This document shows, one piece after another, positions 25,879 through 34,482 of a DNA stretch of 64,000 bases. Under the pieces are notes generated by a model that searched no databases, had not been told where the DNA came from, and worked only from the letters and a program-made list of their open reading frames with translations. The stretch's first letter is position 1, and each line of letters starts with the position of its first letter. The stretch is from Nonomuraea gerenzanensis. GTDB taxonomy: Bacteria > Actinomycetota > Actinomycetes > Streptosporangiales > Streptosporangiaceae. Where the stretch lies: assembly GCF_020215645.1 (NCBI RefSeq), contig NZ_CP084058.1, positions 9,672,001 to 9,736,000 of the forward strand, written 5' to 3'. Made by a program: the position numbers and the translations under genes.

Positions 25879-26505
25879 TCAGCCCGCCCTGGGCACGCCG
25901 AGCAGCGGCAGCCACACTTCGTCCACGATCTCCGCGATCGCTTCCTCCGGCACCGGGCGCATCGTCATGAACAGGTCGTGCCGCAGCAGGTCCAGCGGCA
26001 GGTTCAGGACGCGGGGCGGGCGCGGCGCGGCGGGCAGCTCGCCGCGTTCGACCGCGCGGGCGACGATGATCTCGAAGGCGGTCGGGTGGCCGGGCGGCAG
26101 GAGGGTGTCGCGCAGCTCGCCGAGGCTCGTACCGGTGTCCTGGAAGTAGTCCACGAGCTGCACGCTCATCAGCGTGATCATGCCCGCGCGGTCGGCGTCG
26201 GCGTTGCGCAGGAAGCCGATCGCGTCCTCGCGCAGGCTGCCGGTGTCGGGCACCTCGATCGGGCGCCAGTACCTGGCGAGCGTGGCCAGCAGCAGGTCGT
26301 GGTGGTGCGGCCAGCGCCGGTAGAGCACGGGGCGGCTGGTGCCGGCGCGGGAGGCGACGGCCTCGTAGGTGAAGCCGTGGTATCCGTGCTCCAGCAGGAC
26401 GTCCCAGGCGGCGTCGAGCAGCGCGTCCTCCAGCCTGGCGCCCCGCCGCCGCGCCGGGACGGTGGCGCCGCCGTCGCCCGCGTTCCGCTCGCGCTTGAGA
26501 CTCAC
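25879..26505 (-). CDS. TetR-family transcriptional regulator
   Basis: 208 residues from GTG 26505. The N-terminal HTH is LLEHGYHGFTYEAVASRAGTSRPVLYRRWPHHHDLLLATL, followed by an all-helical ligand domain. TAAGGT on the minus strand (26517-26512) is a plausible -10 box only about 6 nt before the GTG, so the mRNA may be leaderless. It is divergent from the MFS exporter gene, the usual repressor/pump pair. The ligand is unknown. Confidence 0.87.
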   Translation of the reverse strand: MSLKRERNAGDGGATVPARRRGARLEDALLDAAWDVLLEHGYHGFTYEAVASRAGTSRPVLYRRWPHHHDLLLATLARYWRPIEVPDTGSLREDAIGFLRNADADRAGMITLMSVQLVDYFQDTGTSLGELRDTLLPPGHPTAFEIIVARAVERGELPAAPRPPRVLNLPLDLLRHDLFMTMRPVPEEAIAEIVDEVWLPLLGVPRAG

Positions 26506-26610
26506 TCGCGTACCTTAGCGCGGCCGATCAGGCCGGGCCGAGGCCCCGCCGCCGGGCGCCCCGGCGGCGGTGTGTGACCATGTTCCCCGAGCATCTGAGC
26601 CGGAGAGAAC
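26506..26610. promoter_or_regulatory. divergent tetR / MFS promoter region with inverted repeat
   Basis: A 10-bp perfect inverted repeat (CCGCCGCCGG, loop GCGCC, CCGGCGGCGG) occupies 26546-26570, midway between the two starts. It is a candidate TetR operator, though a GC-rich hairpin of other purpose cannot be excluded. Confidence 0.4.
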
Positions 26611-28056
26611 ATGACGCAAGCCCCCCGCGACTCCCCTCCCAGAGCGGCCGCTCCCCGGCGGGTCGCGCTGATCGTGGCCGTGGCGTGGTTCATGCAGAAC
26701 CTCGACACCACGATCATCAACACCTCCCTCCCCCAGCTGGCCGAGACGTTCGGCGTCGACTCCGTCAGCGTGAACATCGGCATCACCGCCTACGTCGTCG
26801 CCGGCGCGGCCTTCATCCCGCTCGGCGGCTGGCTGTCGGACCGGTACGGCGCCAAGCGGGTGTTCGCGACCGCGATCGTGGTGTTCGGCCTGGCCTCGGT
26901 CGGCTGCGCGGCGTGCACGGAGTTGTGGCAGTTCGTCCTGGCCCGCGTCGTGCAGGGCGTCGGCGGGGCGCTGATGATGCCGGTCGGCCGCATCATCGTG
27001 CTGCGCAACGCCGGCAAGGAGGACCTGCTGCGCGCGACGGCGCTGATCACCTGGCCCGGCCTGATCGCGCCGGTCATCGCCCCGGTCGTCGGCGGCGCCC
27101 TGACCACCTGGTACGGCTGGCAGTGGATCTTCCTGCTGAACGCGCCGCTCGCGCTCGTCGGCACCGCGCTGGTGCTGGCGTTCGTCCCCGGCGTGCGCGA
27201 GGCCGCCCGCAGGCCGCTGGACCGCACGGGAACGGTGCTGATCGTCACGGCGCTGAGCCTGACCATCTACGGCCTGTCCGAGCTGGCCCATCCGTCGGCG
27301 CTGGGCCTGGACCTCGCGCTGCTCGCCGTCGGCTCGCTGGTCGGGGTGGCCGCCGTCCGGTGGTTCCGCCGGGCCGCGCATCCGCTGATCGACCTGGCGC
27401 CGCTGCGGGTGCCCACGTTCGCGGCCTCGACCCTGTACGCCGGGAACCTCATCCGGCTGGCCATCAGCGCGACCCCGTTCCTGCTGCCGCTGATGCTGCA
27501 GGAGGCGTGGCGGCTGACGCCGCTGGAGGCCGGTCAAGTTGTGCTGGTGTACTTCCTGGGCAACCTGGTGGTCAAGACGGTGACCACGCCGCTGCTGCGG
27601 CGGCTCGGGTTCCGCACGGTGCTGATCGGCAACGGCGTGGGGGTGGCGCTGTCGATCGCGGCCTTCGCGCTGCTGGATGCCCGTACGGGGTTCGTCGTGG
27701 TGGCCGTGGTGGCCTTCGCCGCCGGGGTGACCAGGTCGATCGAGTTCACCGGGATCAACACGCTGTCGTTCGCCGACATCGGCCCCGAGGACCGGGCCTC
27801 GGCTTCCATGTTCTTCAGCATGATGCAGCAGATCTCCATGGCGCTGGGCGTGGCCGCCGCGGCCATCGTGCTGCAGGTCGCGCACGGGGCGGCCGCGACC
27901 CCGCTCACCCAGGGCGACTTCGCCGTGGCCTTCTGGCTGTCCGGCGCGGTCGCGCTGCTCGGCGCCCTGCTGATGACGCGGCTGCGTCCCGACGCCGGGC
28001 ACGAGGTCACGGGGCACCGGCCCCGCGAGAAGGGCCGGGTCACCGCGCGCCGCTGA
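26611..28056 (+). CDS. MFS drug/metabolite exporter (DHA2, EmrB/QacA type)
   Basis: 481 residues with about 14 membrane segments. Motif A is GGWLSDRYGAKRV, motif C-like GLIAPVIAPVVGGALTTWYGW lies in segment 5, and NLDTTIINTSLPQLAETFG in segment 1 is typical of DHA2 pumps. It is a proton-coupled exporter in the cytoplasmic membrane, probably under the divergent TetR regulator. The substrate is unknown; it is not obviously tied to the beta-lactam cluster 8 kb away. GGAGAG lies about 5 nt before the ATG. Confidence 0.88.
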   Translation: MTQAPRDSPPRAAAPRRVALIVAVAWFMQNLDTTIINTSLPQLAETFGVDSVSVNIGITAYVVAGAAFIPLGGWLSDRYGAKRVFATAIVVFGLASVGCAACTELWQFVLARVVQGVGGALMMPVGRIIVLRNAGKEDLLRATALITWPGLIAPVIAPVVGGALTTWYGWQWIFLLNAPLALVGTALVLAFVPGVREAARRPLDRTGTVLIVTALSLTIYGLSELAHPSALGLDLALLAVGSLVGVAAVRWFRRAAHPLIDLAPLRVPTFAASTLYAGNLIRLAISATPFLLPLMLQEAWRLTPLEAGQVVLVYFLGNLVVKTVTTPLLRRLGFRTVLIGNGVGVALSIAAFALLDARTGFVVVAVVAFAAGVTRSIEFTGINTLSFADIGPEDRASASMFFSMMQQISMALGVAAAAIVLQVAHGAAATPLTQGDFAVAFWLSGAVALLGALLMTRLRPDAGHEVTGHRPREKGRVTARR

Positions 28057-28136
28057 GGTCCCGCCCGATGCTCGGCGTCGGGGCGCCGGTAGGCTCGCGT
28101 CGGCACGTACGGCCTGTTCACGCGGAGGTGGCACCA

Positions 28137-28898
28137 GTGCGCATCGGCATCGTCGGGGTCGGCGAGATCGGCCGGGCCATCGTGACCGGGCTGTGCGAGG
28201 GGGACGGCGAGGTGCCCGAGGTGTTTCTCTCGCCCCGGGGCGCCCGCGCGGCGGCGGAGCTGTCGGAGCGCTACCCGAGCGTGCGGGTGTGCGCCGGCAA
28301 CCAGGACGTGGTGACCCGCGCCGAGCTGGTGATCATCGCCGTCCGCCCCCACGACCGGCACGAGGCGCTGGCCGGACTGCGGGTGGACGACGGCAAGATC
28401 GTGATCAACGTGATGGGCGGCGTCGCCAACGAGGACCTGCGCCGCACGCTCGGCACCGGCGCGCCGGTGGTGCGGGCCATCCCCCTGCCCGCCATCCGCG
28501 AGCGCCGCTCGGTCACCGTGACCTGCCCGTCGCACCCGGTCGTGGACGCGCTCTTCGCTTCGCTGGGCGGGGCCCTGCCCGTCGCCGACGAGGCCGCCTT
28601 CAACGTCTTCTCCGCCCTGACCGCCACGCTGAGCACGCACTACGCCTACCTCACCACGCTCTCGTCGTGGGCCACCGGGCACGGCCTGGCCGCCGAGGAG
28701 GCGGACCGCTACGTGCGCGGCCTCTTCGAGGGCGTCGGCCGCAGCCTGAGCGACGAGAGCCGCTCGCTGCACCGGCTGGCGGCCGACCACGAGACCCCGA
28801 AGGGGCTCAACGAACGGGTCCGCACCACCTGGTTCGACCAGGCCAACTCCGGCACGCTGCGCGCGACGCTCGACGCCCTGCTGGCGGACCTGAAGTAA
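28137..28898 (+). CDS. pyrroline-5-carboxylate reductase-like (ProC family) oxidoreductase
   Basis: 253 residues from GTG 28137, with GGAGG at 28123-28127. The N-terminal Rossmann fold starts RIGIVGVGEIGRAIVTGL; VIIAVRP and VINVMGGV follow as in ProC. The C-terminal dimerisation domain contains ETPKGLNERVRTTWFDQANSG, which aligns with the conserved ProC 'TPGG' region but reads TPKGLNE. That change, and the NAD(P) loop GVGEIG instead of GxGxMG, suggest a ProC paralogue acting on another cyclic imine. The family reaction is NAD(P)H-dependent imine reduction in the cytosol. It is 80 bp downstream of the MFS gene. Confidence 0.8.
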   Translation: MRIGIVGVGEIGRAIVTGLCEGDGEVPEVFLSPRGARAAAELSERYPSVRVCAGNQDVVTRAELVIIAVRPHDRHEALAGLRVDDGKIVINVMGGVANEDLRRTLGTGAPVVRAIPLPAIRERRSVTVTCPSHPVVDALFASLGGALPVADEAAFNVFSALTATLSTHYAYLTTLSSWATGHGLAAEEADRYVRGLFEGVGRSLSDESRSLHRLAADHETPKGLNERVRTTWFDQANSGTLRATLDALLADLK

Positions 28899-28905
28899 CC
28901 CCAGG

Positions 28906-29150
28906 TCAGTCGGGGTCCACGGGGCCCCAGATGCCACGCAGGGGGCGCATGCCGTCCTCCACGTAGTCGGCGATGGGGCGCCGGCCGCCGTCGAGGTACC
29001 ACTGCTCCAGGGCGGCGAAGCAGCCGAAGGTGAGGGCGTTGGTGGCCACGCGCGCCTGCGTCTCGCTCAGCCGCCCGGCCGCCGCGATGAGCGGCGCGAT
29101 GCGCCCGCTCGCCCGGTCGAGCGTGGCGCAGACGGCGCCGCCGGGGCCGG
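28906..29150 (-). pseudogene. C-terminal remnant of a TetR-type regulator
   Basis: The reading frame ending at 28906 encodes LDRASGRIAPLIAAAGRL, ATNALTFGCFAALEQWYLDGG and IADYVEDGMRPL. This is the layout of a TetR ligand-domain C-terminus with its conserved Trp-containing last helices. No HTH precedes it: upstream the frame turns into a Gly/Pro-rich shadow. About 80 residues survive out of a usual 190-210. It looks like the left stump of a deletion joined at about 29150 to an unrelated rightward fragment. Confidence 0.55.
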
Positions 29151-29222
29151 GAGTCGCCGGTGCTGCTGGAGGAGATCCCGCCGGCGGACCGGCCCGAGAT
29201 CCTGCGCCGCTACCTAGCACCG
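29151..29222 (+). pseudogene. short coding relic, possibly a deazaflavin-dependent nitroreductase C-terminus
   Basis: Read rightwards, the segment gives ESPVLLEEIPPADRPEIL then RRYLAPAG. This resembles the C-terminal 'LEEVPxxxRPxILRxYLxxAPGARPH' stretch that I recall from F420/deazaflavin-linked nitroreductase-like proteins. No upstream domain or start exists, and the frame runs into the tail of the neighbouring TetR gene. Too short for a firm call. Confidence 0.35.
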
Positions 29223-29261
29223 GCCGGGCCGCCCTCCGCGCCCAGCGCCCACGTCCACACC

Positions 29262-29819
29262 TCAGCGGAACGACGGCACGACCAGCTCCACCAGCGCATC
29301 CACATCGGCATCCACCATCGGCTCCCCCGTCATGCCCATCCGGTGCAACAGGGTCCCGACCACGACGTCGATGAAGAACAGCACCCGGTTCTCCGGCTCC
29401 CCCAGCGCCCGCTGGAGCGCGATCCGATAGGGATCCTGCAACCGCGTCGAGAGAATCTCCCGCAGCTCCGGATCACTGACCGCATCGCTGAACACCCCCG
29501 CGAACGCATCGCCCACCCCCGGCTCACCGATCTTCCCCGCGGTCCAGCGGACGGCCGCGGCCATGATCTCGGCCCGGCTCCCCCCCTCCAGCGGCACCGG
29601 GCCGAACGCGTCGAGCAGGCAGTCCACGATCAGCGCGCCCTTCGTCGGCCACCGCCGGTAGATCGTCGTCTTCGCGATGCCCGCGGCGGCGGCGATGCGC
29701 TCCACCGTGGCACGCGCGTAACCCAGCTCGTGAACCGTGCGCAGCGTCGCGGCGAAGACCACGTCGTTGACGCCGGAACGCGGGCGGCCGGGCGGCCGGG
29801 CGGGTGTGCTCGACATCAT
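29262..29819 (-). CDS. TetR-family regulator of the esterase/ABC operon
   Basis: 185 residues from ATG 29819 (GTG 29825 and ATG 29816 also possible). HTH: ELGYARATVERIAAAAGIAKTTIYRRWPTKGALIVDCL; the C-domain is of the TetR_C_16-like type. TATCGT on the minus strand (29831-29826) could be a -10 box placing the transcript start at or near 29819, that is, a leaderless mRNA. It is divergent from the esterase gene, with a 30-bp palindrome between the two starts. It most likely represses both itself and the esterase-ABC operon. Confidence 0.88.
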   Translation of the reverse strand: MMSSTPARPPGRPRSGVNDVVFAATLRTVHELGYARATVERIAAAAGIAKTTIYRRWPTKGALIVDCLLDAFGPVPLEGGSRAEIMAAAVRWTAGKIGEPGVGDAFAGVFSDAVSDPELREILSTRLQDPYRIALQRALGEPENRVLFFIDVVVGTLLHRMGMTGEPMVDADVDALVELVVPSFR

Positions 29820-29840
29820 TCTCACACGATACCCAGTTGC

Positions 29841-29870
29841 GCTACCTTAGGTTTCGAAACCTCAGGTAGC
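29841..29870. promoter_or_regulatory. 30-bp near-perfect palindromic TetR operator
   Basis: The left half GCTACCTTAGGTTTC and right half GAAACCTCAGGTAGC are reverse complements except for one base pair, centred on TTCGAA at 29853-29858. It lies between the divergent tetR gene and the esterase gene, 20 nt before the esterase ATG. A partial further copy (AGCGAAATCTCAGG) follows at 29868-29881. Confidence 0.8.
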
Positions 29871-29889
29871 GAAATCTCAGGAGAGACTC

Positions 29890-30828
29890 ATGACCGACCT
29901 CACCGCGATGCGGCGACCGGCCGAGCCGGACTGGTCCACGGTCACGACCGAGGAGCTCATCGCCTTCCGCGACGCCGAGAACCACGTCCGCGCCTCCACC
30001 GCCGCCCGGGTGATCACCGGGGAGCCGGACCCGGGCGTCACCATCGAGTGGCAGCAGGTGGCGCTGCCCGGCCGCGAGCTGCCCGTCCGCGTGTACCGGC
30101 CCCTGGCCGGCGGCGTCCTGCCCCTCGTGCTCCACGTGCACGGAGGCGGCTTCGTCGGCACCGCCCCGCAGAGCGACTGGGTCAACAGCCACCTCGCCGC
30201 CCGGCTCCCGGCGCTCGTCGTCTCGGTCGAGCACCGCCTCCTCGACTGGGAGACGCCGCTGTCCGCCGCCGTCCAGGACGGCTGGGACGTGCTCCGCCAC
30301 GTGGTGGACGACGCCGCGGCGTGGGGCGTCGACCCGGCGCGCGTCGCCGTCTTCGGCGAGAGCTGCGGCGGGCTGATCTGCGCGCTGGCGGCCGTCAGGG
30401 CCGGCGGGGAGCGCCTGCCCCTGCGCGCGCAGGTGCTGGTCAACCCCGCGGTGGACGTGGCCTCGACGGCCCTGGATTACGACTCGGTGGCCCGGTACCC
30501 GGACACCCCCACCCTCACCGTGCCGCAGCTGCGCTTCTTCCAGCGGCTGGCCGTCCCCGAGGGCGCCGACGCCCGTGCGCTGTCCCCGCTGTACGCCGGT
30601 GACCTGGACGGGCTGGCCCCGGCCCTCGTGGTGGTGCCCACGCACGACCCGATCGCCGACCACGGCCGCCGTTACGCCGAGCGGCTCCAGGCGGCAGGGA
30701 CCTCCGCGCGGCTCAGCGAGTACCCGGCAGCGGGGCACGCGTTCCTGAGCATGCCGGGCATGGCCCCCCAGGCGACGCCCGCACGCGCGGAGATCCTCGC
30801 GTTCCTCCAGGAGTCCCTCAGTGACTGA
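29890..30828 (+). CDS. alpha/beta-hydrolase, hormone-sensitive-lipase (HSL) family esterase
   Basis: 312 residues; AGGAGA lies about 6 nt before the ATG. The oxyanion motif is HVHGGGF, the nucleophile elbow is GESCGG (Ser158), with Asp253 in PTHDPIAD and His283 in AAGHAFLSM completing the triad. It has no signal peptide, so it is a cytoplasmic carboxylesterase. The reading frame ends 8 nt inside the first ABC transporter gene, implying coupled translation. A role in hydrolysing an imported ester, such as a siderophore ester bond, fits the IrtAB-like transporters that follow; that is inference. Confidence 0.88.
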   Translation: MTDLTAMRRPAEPDWSTVTTEELIAFRDAENHVRASTAARVITGEPDPGVTIEWQQVALPGRELPVRVYRPLAGGVLPLVLHVHGGGFVGTAPQSDWVNSHLAARLPALVVSVEHRLLDWETPLSAAVQDGWDVLRHVVDDAAAWGVDPARVAVFGESCGGLICALAAVRAGGERLPLRAQVLVNPAVDVASTALDYDSVARYPDTPTLTVPQLRFFQRLAVPEGADARALSPLYAGDLDGLAPALVVVPTHDPIADHGRRYAERLQAAGTSARLSEYPAAGHAFLSMPGMAPQATPARAEILAFLQESLSD

Positions 30829-32644
30829 GTCCACAGCGACCGAGCCCACCGCGACCCAATCCACCGCGACCCAATCCACCGCGACCGAATCCACCACGAC
30901 CGAGCCCGCCGCGACTGGGGTCACCGTGGCCGGGCTGCTGCGCCCGCACGCCGGCGGTTTCGCCGCCCTGGTGACCCTCCAGGTGATCGGCGCCGTGGCG
31001 GGCCTGGCGCCGCTCCTGGCCGTGGCCGAGCTGGGCCGCGCGTTGCTGTCGCCGGGCCCCGTCGATCGTGCGCACGTCTGGTCAGCAGTGCTCGCCGGCG
31101 TGGCCGGCCTGCTGGTCCGGCTGCTCTTCACCGCAGCCTCCTCGGGGATCGGGCACCTGCTCGACGGCCAGGTGCAGCTCACCTTCCGCCGGCGGCTGGC
31201 CGCGCACCTGGGCCGCGTCCCGATCGGGTGGTTCTCCCGGCGCAGGACGGGCGAGCTGGCCAAGGTGGTGGGCGAGGACGTGAGCGCGGTGCATCCGTTC
31301 ATCGCGCACACGCCAGGCGAGCTGGTCTCGGCGTTCGTGGTGCCGCTGGTGTCGCTGGTCTACCTGTTCACGGTGGACTGGCGGCTCACGCTGATCACGT
31401 TGATCCCGGTGCTGCTGGCGGTGGCGCTGGTCCCGCTGATGATGACCCCCGGGCGGCAGCGCGAGCAGCGCGAGTTCGACGCGGCCATGGGGCGGATCGC
31501 CGGCTCGGTGGTGGAGTTCGTGCAGGGCATCGCGGTGGTCAAGGCGTTCGGCGGCGCCGGGCGTACGCACCGCAAGTTCTTGACGGCCACGGACGAGTTC
31601 GCCGACACCTTCCTGCGCTGGGCTCGCGGGATGGCGCCGATCGCGGCCGGGATGCAGACGGCGCTGGCGCCGCCGTTCGTGCTGCTCGTCGTGCTGATCG
31701 GCGGCACCGTCCTGATCGCGGGCGGCGGGCTGGCGCCGGCCGACCTGCTGCCGTTCCTGCTGCTGGGGCTGGGGCTGACCGCTCCGGTGGCCGCGCTGGG
31801 GCACGGCTTCGACGACATGCAGGCGGCCGGGCGCGCGGTCGGCAGGATCAGGGACGTTCTGGCGGTGCGGCCGCTGCCCGAGCCCGGCCGCCCGATCGCG
31901 GCGCGCGGGCACCGGCTGGAGCTGCGCGGCGTGCGCTTCGGCTACGACGCGGAGCGGGAGGTGCTGCGCGGCATCGACCTGGTGCTCGAACCCGGCACGG
32001 TCACCGCGATCGTGGGCCCGTCGGGCAGCGGCAAGTCCACGCTGGTCCAGCTCCTGCCCCGGTTCTTCGACCCCACCCACGGCTCGATCACCCTGGGCGG
32101 CGTCGATCTGCGCGAGCTCGGCAGCAGGCAGCTCTACCGGACGGTCTCCTTCGTCTTCCAGGACATCCGGCTGCTGCGCGCCTCCATCGCCGACAACATC
32201 GCGCTGGCGGTCCCCGAGGCCGACCGCGAGCAGGTGGTCAGGGCCGCCAGGCTGGCCAACATCCACGACCGCATCATGGAGCTGCCGCGCGGCTACGACA
32301 CGGTGCTGGAGGAGGAGACCGGGCTGTCGCGCGGCGAGGCCCAGCGGATCGCCATCGCCCGCGCGCTGCTCGCCGACACCCCCGTGCTGGTGCTGGACGA
32401 AGCCACCGCGTTCGCCGACCCGCAGACCGAGCAGGCCGTACGGCGGGCGCTGGCCACGTTGCAGGGCGATCGCACGATCGTGGTCATCGCCCACCGGCTG
32501 GAGACGATCGCCGACGCCGACACCGTCGTGCTGCTGGACGACGGAGCGATCGTCGAGCGCGGCACCCCCGCCGAACTGCTGAGCCGCAAGAACGGCAGAT
32601 TCGCCGCGTTCTGGCGATCCCACCGAGGAGACGAGCCCCGATGA
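30821..32644 (+). CDS. ABC transporter, fused permease-ATPase, IrtA/IrtB-like (half 1)
   Basis: 607 residues, GTG 30821, overlapping the esterase stop by 8 nt. The first 30 residues are a Thr/Ser/Glu/Gln repeat, then a six-helix membrane domain (about 35-330) and an ATPase domain. Walker A is GPSGSGKST, the Q-loop is SFVFQD, Walker B is VLVLDEATAFADPQTE and the H-loop is VIAHRL. The signature reads LSRGEAQR, where LSGGE/Q is expected. Such fused pairs with 'EATAFADP' are typical of siderophore transporters in actinomycetes (IrtA/IrtB). Stop and next start overlap as ATGA, so it forms a heterodimer with the next gene product. Direction of transport is not readable. Confidence 0.88.
   Translation: MTESTATEPTATQSTATQSTATESTTTEPAATGVTVAGLLRPHAGGFAALVTLQVIGAVAGLAPLLAVAELGRALLSPGPVDRAHVWSAVLAGVAGLLVRLLFTAASSGIGHLLDGQVQLTFRRRLAAHLGRVPIGWFSRRRTGELAKVVGEDVSAVHPFIAHTPGELVSAFVVPLVSLVYLFTVDWRLTLITLIPVLLAVALVPLMMTPGRQREQREFDAAMGRIAGSVVEFVQGIAVVKAFGGAGRTHRKFLTATDEFADTFLRWARGMAPIAAGMQTALAPPFVLLVVLIGGTVLIAGGGLAPADLLPFLLLGLGLTAPVAALGHGFDDMQAAGRAVGRIRDVLAVRPLPEPGRPIAARGHRLELRGVRFGYDAEREVLRGIDLVLEPGTVTAIVGPSGSGKSTLVQLLPRFFDPTHGSITLGGVDLRELGSRQLYRTVSFVFQDIRLLRASIADNIALAVPEADREQVVRAARLANIHDRIMELPRGYDTVLEEETGLSRGEAQRIAIARALLADTPVLVLDEATAFADPQTEQAVRRALATLQGDRTIVVIAHRLETIADADTVVLLDDGAIVERGTPAELLSRKNGRFAAFWRSHRGDEPR
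30832..30915 (+). repeat. 15-bp in-frame repeat at the 5' end of the ABC transporter gene
   Basis: Units of the type CCACCGCGACCCAAT repeat about five times with point changes, encoding Thr-Glu/Gln-Ser/Pro-Thr-Ala. The unit length is a multiple of three, so copy-number changes would keep the frame and vary a flexible N-terminal tail. Confidence 0.7.
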
Positions 32645-34353
32645 TCCGCATGCTGCTGCGCGTCCTGGGACACCAGTACGCGCGACCGGTGCGCCGCACC
32701 GTGGCCCTGATGACGGCGACCGCGGTCGTCGAGGGCCTGTCGTACGTCCTGCTGGTCCCCGTGCTCCAGGCGCTGTTCGGCGACGATCCCGCCGCGGCCC
32801 GGCCGTGGCTGATCGGGTTCGGCGCGGCGGTCGCGGTCTACGCCGTGCTGCGCTACGTCAGCGACCTGTCCGGGTTCCGCGTCGGGACCACGCTGCTGCG
32901 CGGCACGTACCGGCGGCTCGGCGACCACCTGGCCCGCCTGCCCGTCGGCTGGTACGGCCCCGGCCGCGTCGGCGAGGTGTCGCTCCTGGCCAGCAGGGGC
33001 GTGCTGCAGGCGATGAGCGTGCTCGCGCACGTGCTGGCGCCGTACGTCTCCGCCGCCGTGACGCCCCTGACCATCGTCGCGGTGATGCTCGCCTACAACT
33101 GGCAGCTCGGGCTGGCCGCGCTGCTCGCCGCGCCCGTCGTGGCGGGCATCCAGCTCTGGACGGGACGCGCCACGGCCGCGGCCGACGCGGACCGTCACCA
33201 CCGCGACCAGCAGGCGGCCGGCCGGGTCATCGAGTATCTGCAGGCCCAGCCGGTGCTGCGGGCGGGCGGTCGCACCGCCGAGCGCTTCGGCCTGCTCGAC
33301 GACTCGCTGCGCGAGCTGCGGCGCGCCTCCCGCCGTTCCATGCTGTCGGCGTTGCCCGGCATCCTGGGCCTGTCGCTCACGGTGCAGGCGATCCTCACCG
33401 CGCTGCTGGTGCTGGGCACGTACCTGGCGCTGGGCGGGGCCATCGGCCCGGCCGAGGTGCTGGCCATCCTGGTCCTGGCCACGCGCTGCGCCGACCCCCT
33501 GCTCTCCCTCGGCGACATCGGCGGGCAGGTCCGCGGCGCCCGTGCCGAGCTGGTCAAGCTCGACACGCTGCTGCGCACCCCGCCGCTGCCCGAGCCGGGC
33601 GAGCCGCTCAGCCCGGCCCGCCACGACCTGGAGTTCGACTCCGTCACCTTCCGCCACGGCGGCCGCACGGTGATCGACGGCCTCTCGCTGACCCTCCCTG
33701 AAGGCCGGCGGCTGGCCGTCGTCGGCCCCTCGGGCGCGGGCAAGACCACCCTGCTGCAGCTCCTGGCCCGTTTCCACGACGTGGACGCCGGCGCCGTCCG
33801 CATCGGCGGCGTGGACGTCCGCGCCATGGACACGCAGATGCTGATGGCGCGGATCGCCATCGTCTTCCAGGACGTCTACCTCTTCGACGGCACCATCGAG
33901 GACAACATCAGGCTCGGCCGCCCCGACGCCACCGAGGCCGAGGTCCGCGCGGCGGCGGGCGCGGCCCGCCTGGACGAGGTGATCGACCGCCTGCCGGACG
34001 GCTGGGCCACCCCGGTCGGCGAGGGCGGCGCCCTGCTGTCGGGCGGCGAGCGCCAGCGCGTCTCCATCGCCCGCGCCCTGCTCAAGGACGCCCCCATCGT
34101 GCTGCTGGACGAGGTCACCTCCGCCCTCGACCCGGTGAACGAGGCGGCCGTGCACCAGGGCATCGAGCGGTTGATGGCGGGCCGGACGGTGGTGATGGTG
34201 GCGCACCGGCTGCGTACCGTGCGCGACGCCGACCACATCGCGTTCCTGGACGGCGGCCGGATCGTGGAGGAGGGCACGCACGACGAGCTGCTCCGCCGAG
34301 GCGGGCGCTACGCCGCTTTTTGGGATATTTCCATGGCACCGAATGGCCATTGA
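32641..34353 (+). CDS. ABC transporter, fused permease-ATPase, IrtA/IrtB-like (half 2)
   Basis: 570 residues from ATG 32641 (ATGA overlap). The membrane domain (about 15-300) has AYNWQLGLAALLAAPVVAG and the usual six helices. The ATPase domain is canonical throughout: Walker A GPSGAGKTT, Q-loop IVFQDVYLFDG, signature LSGGERQR, Walker B IVLLDEVTSALDP, H-loop VAHRL. It probably carries the full-strength signature for the site whose partner half has LSRGE. It is last in the esterase-ABC operon under the palindromic operator. 34354-34482 between this gene and the convergent MFS gene shows no clear gene. Confidence 0.9.
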   Translation: MIRMLLRVLGHQYARPVRRTVALMTATAVVEGLSYVLLVPVLQALFGDDPAAARPWLIGFGAAVAVYAVLRYVSDLSGFRVGTTLLRGTYRRLGDHLARLPVGWYGPGRVGEVSLLASRGVLQAMSVLAHVLAPYVSAAVTPLTIVAVMLAYNWQLGLAALLAAPVVAGIQLWTGRATAAADADRHHRDQQAAGRVIEYLQAQPVLRAGGRTAERFGLLDDSLRELRRASRRSMLSALPGILGLSLTVQAILTALLVLGTYLALGGAIGPAEVLAILVLATRCADPLLSLGDIGGQVRGARAELVKLDTLLRTPPLPEPGEPLSPARHDLEFDSVTFRHGGRTVIDGLSLTLPEGRRLAVVGPSGAGKTTLLQLLARFHDVDAGAVRIGGVDVRAMDTQMLMARIAIVFQDVYLFDGTIEDNIRLGRPDATEAEVRAAAGAARLDEVIDRLPDGWATPVGEGGALLSGGERQRVSIARALLKDAPIVLLDEVTSALDPVNEAAVHQGIERLMAGRTVVMVAHRLRTVRDADHIAFLDGGRIVEEGTHDELLRRGGRYAAFWDISMAPNGH

Positions 34354-34482
34354 GCCGGGACGCTCCCAAGAAAAACAAATAACGGCGATCATCTTCACCG
34401 GGTCCTCACCGACACCGGGCGGAAGGTGCCGCTGCTCGTCGTGGCCGTGCAGCGGAGCAGGCGGCGACCCTGTCGTGAGCGC

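Noticed and set aside
34390..34470. Rightward coding-like stretch VLTDTGRKVPLLVVAV between the ABC and MFS genes
   Set aside because: Too short, no start or ribosome site, and no family recognised; may be a relic but cannot be supported.
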